Positions 4,947 to 7,567 of a stretch of DNA of 7,567 nt are shown piece by piece. Under the pieces are notes generated by a model. The model was not told where the DNA came from. It ran no database searches and was given only the letters and a program-made list of their open reading frames with translations. Origin of the DNA: Pseudomonadota bacterium. GTDB lineage: Bacteria; Pseudomonadota; Gammaproteobacteria; Steroidobacterales; Steroidobacteraceae. A program made the translations under genes and the position numbers. Position 1 is the stretch's first letter, and each line of letters starts with the position of its first letter. The stretch lies in contig JAKAZP010000122.1 in NCBI GenBank assembly GCA_021815905.1, positions 1-7,567 on the forward strand. Direction: 5' to 3'.

Positions 4947-6326
4947 CTACTTCTTCGGCTTCGTGGGCCGCTGCCAGCCTTCGATCGTGGTCTGGCGCGC
5001 GCGGGCGATGGTGAGCTTGCCCGCCGGAACCTCGCGCGCGACGGTCGAGCCCGCGCCCACCGTCGCCCCCGGGCCCACCGTGATGGGCGCCACCAGCACG
5101 CTGTTGGAGCCGGTGTGCGCGTCGTCGCCGATCACCGTCCGGTGCTTGTTCGCCCCGTCGTAGTTGGCGATGATGGTGCCGGCGCCGATGTTGACCCGCG
5201 CTCCGACCTCGGCGTCACCCACATAGGACAGGTGGTTGGCCTTGGAATCGGCCGCCATCGACGAGTTCTTCACCTCGACGAAGTTGCCGATGTGCACCCT
5301 GGCCGACAGCCTGGAGGTCGGCCTGAACCGCGCGAACGGGCCGATGTGGCACGCCGGCCCGATCACCGCGCCTTCGATCACGCAGTGCGGGTGAATCCGG
5401 GTGTCATCGCCGATCTCGGCGTCCCGGATGAGGCACCCGGGGCCGATGTGGACGCGGTCGCCGAGCCTGACGTCGCCCTCGAGCACCACGTTGACATCGA
5501 GGAACACGTCGGCGCCGTGGGTCACCGTGCCGCGCACGTCGAGCCGCGCCGGGTCCGCCACGGTCACGCCCTCGAGCATCAGGGCGCGCGCGGCGCGCCG
5601 GCGGCACTCGGCCTCCAGAGCCGCGAGCTGCAGCTTGTCGTTGACCCCGAGCGCCTCGATGACGTCGGCGCACACGAGCGGGCTCACCGTCACCCCTTCG
5701 GCGACGGCCTGCGCCACGACATCGGTCAGGTAATACTCCTTCTGGGCATTGTCGTTGCGCAGCGCCTTGAGCCAGCGCCGGAGCGATCCCGCGGGGGCGA
5801 CCATGACGCCCGTGTTGCATTCGCGCAGCGCGAGCTCCGCGGCCGAGGCATCCTTCTGCTCCACGATCCGCTCGACCCGCCCCGCACGGTCGCGCACGAT
5901 GCGGCCGTACCCGGTCGGATCGGGCGGTGTCATCGTGAGGAGCGCGGCCTGCCGCTCGCCCGCGAGCGCGATGAGCTGCCGCAGGGTGGCGATGCCGAGC
6001 AGCGGCACGTCGCCGTAGAGAATCAACACGCGGTGGGGGTCGGGGACCTTCGGCATGGCCTGCAACACGGCATGGCCGGTGCCCAGCCGCTCGGCCTGCA
6101 GCGTCCAGTCGACCGACTCGCCGGCGAAAGCCTCGCGGACCTTCTCTGCGCCGTGGCCGTAGACGACGTGAATCGCCGCCGGCTGAAGCGCCCGTGCCGT
6201 GCCCACGACGTGAGCCAGCAGGGGGCGGCCCGCGAGCGGCTGCAGAACCTTGGGCAGCGCCGACTTCATCCGCTTGCCCTCGCCCGCGGCGAGGATCACG
6301 ACGGAGAGGGGCGAAGCGGGCGTCAT
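4947..6326 (-). CDS. glmU: Bifunctional N-acetylglucosamine-1-phosphate uridyltransferase / glucosamine-1-phosphate acetyltransferase
   Basis: Cytoplasmic enzyme that acetylates glucosamine-1-phosphate with acetyl-CoA and then couples GlcNAc-1-phosphate to UTP, giving UDP-GlcNAc. The 459 residues match the usual length of about 456. The N-terminal Rossmann-like pyrophosphorylase domain shows LAAGEGKRM (12-20), LPKVLQ with K26, GTGHAV (82-87), YGDVPL (D106) and VND (N229). The C-terminal left-handed beta-helix (about 255-459) is built of hexapeptide repeats. It carries the acetyltransferase residues R335, K353 (EVKNSS), H365 and Y368 (NHLSY), and NYDGANK (388-394); these positions are offset by two from E. 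coli. The ATG at 6326 overlaps the atpC stop (ATGA), so translation is probably coupled. AGAGG lies directly against the ATG with no spacer, a poor independent ribosome site. The basic C-terminus RPTKPKK resembles the E. coli tail. Confidence 0.97.
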   Translation of the reverse strand: MTPASPLSVVILAAGEGKRMKSALPKVLQPLAGRPLLAHVVGTARALQPAAIHVVYGHGAEKVREAFAGESVDWTLQAERLGTGHAVLQAMPKVPDPHRVLILYGDVPLLGIATLRQLIALAGERQAALLTMTPPDPTGYGRIVRDRAGRVERIVEQKDASAAELALRECNTGVMVAPAGSLRRWLKALRNDNAQKEYYLTDVVAQAVAEGVTVSPLVCADVIEALGVNDKLQLAALEAECRRRAARALMLEGVTVADPARLDVRGTVTHGADVFLDVNVVLEGDVRLGDRVHIGPGCLIRDAEIGDDTRIHPHCVIEGAVIGPACHIGPFARFRPTSRLSARVHIGNFVEVKNSSMAADSKANHLSYVGDAEVGARVNIGAGTIIANYDGANKHRTVIGDDAHTGSNSVLVAPITVGPGATVGAGSTVAREVPAGKLTIARARQTTIEGWQRPTKPKK

Positions 6327-6751
6327 CCTCTTAGCTTGCGCAAGCGCTCGATCATCTTCAACTGCGCGGCCGCGCGGGCGAGCTCGGCGAGCGCCTCCGC
6401 CTGCGTGATGTGCCCGGTGCGATCCCGCAGCGCCTCCTCGGCGCGCTGCTTGGCGGCGAGCGCCGCGGCCTCGTCGATGTCCCGGGCCCGCAGCGCCGTG
6501 TCCGCGAGCACCGTCACCTTGCTCGGCTGCACTTCGATCGCGCCACCGCCGACGAAGAAGAAATGCTCCTCGCCGTCCGGGGTCTGCACCCGGACTTCCC
6601 CGGGCTTCAGCAGCGAGAGCAGCGGCGCATGCCGCGGGGCCACCCCGATGTCCCCCTGCGATGCCGGAGCGAACACCATGGTGGCCTCGCCGGAGAAGAT
6701 CTCCCCCTCGGCGCTCACGATGTCGACGTGGATGGTGTGCGGCTCGGCCAT
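6323..6751 (-). CDS. atpC: F1Fo ATP synthase subunit epsilon
   Basis: A 142-residue epsilon subunit of the F1 central stalk, which with gamma couples rotation to catalysis and can inhibit ATP hydrolysis. The N-terminal beta-sandwich shows the conserved HVDIVSAEGEIFSGEA (8-23) and GDIGVAPRHAPLLSLLKPGEV (33-53, G33 to V53). The C-terminal helical hairpin (about 92-142) is alanine-, glutamate- and arginine-rich and ends IERLRKLRG. The length is close to the 139 of E. coli. The gene starts eight bases after the atpD stop, with AGG seven to eight bases before the ATG, and ends in a four-base overlap with glmU. Confidence 0.97.
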   Translation of the reverse strand: MAEPHTIHVDIVSAEGEIFSGEATMVFAPASQGDIGVAPRHAPLLSLLKPGEVRVQTPDGEEHFFFVGGGAIEVQPSKVTVLADTALRARDIDEAAALAAKQRAEEALRDRTGHITQAEALAELARAAAQLKMIERLRKLRG

Positions 6752-6759
6752 GTGGGTGC

Positions 6760-7567
<808 letters not shown>

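Overview
The window reads as a high-GC chromosomal segment of a proteobacterium, most likely a gammaproteobacterium. The main reason is the order atpD-atpC-glmU followed by glmS, all on the minus strand. This is the conserved housekeeping block in which the F1Fo ATP synthase operon runs into UDP-GlcNAc biosynthesis. The protein sequences agree: AtpD is very close to the classical proteobacterial beta subunit, and GlmU and GlmS are full length with all the catalytic residues I could locate. I cannot name a genus from the sequence.

Layout, right to left along the minus-strand transcription: (1) 7567-6760, the C-terminal 268 residues of AtpD, cut by the window edge. (2) 6751-6323, AtpC (epsilon). 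(3) 6326-4947, GlmU, whose ATG overlaps the atpC stop by four bases. (4) 4946-4850, a convergent gap holding a strong GC hairpin. (5) Two plus-strand genes that split glmU from glmS: a GlsB/YeaQ-type small membrane protein (3614-3886) and a stand-alone CHAD-domain protein (3938-4849), a predicted polyphosphate-binding family. (6) 3466-1631, GlmS. (7) Immediately beyond the glmS stop lies accessory-looking DNA. It contains the tail of a retropepsin-like aspartic protease whose reading frame begins in the last bases of glmS (1634-1176) and a gap with no recognisable gene. After the gap comes a two-gene module, an XRE/HipB-like regulator (941-408) overlapping a nucleotidyltransferase-fold protein (411 to beyond base 1).

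How the genes work together: AtpD and AtpC are parts of the ATP synthase F1 head. GlmS makes glucosamine-6-phosphate, and GlmU acetylates glucosamine-1-phosphate and couples it to UTP to give UDP-GlcNAc for peptidoglycan and LPS. The phosphoglucosamine mutase GlmM that links them is not in this window. The regulator/nucleotidyltransferase pair has the architecture of a toxin-antitoxin or abortive-infection module: small HTH protein first, ATGA overlap, AT-rich promoter with repeated elements. Its position downstream of glmS, the classical attTn7 side, fits a horizontally acquired island. The most interesting part of the window is therefore bases 1-1640. The rest is ordinary core genome, apart from the two plus-strand genes inserted between glmU and glmS.
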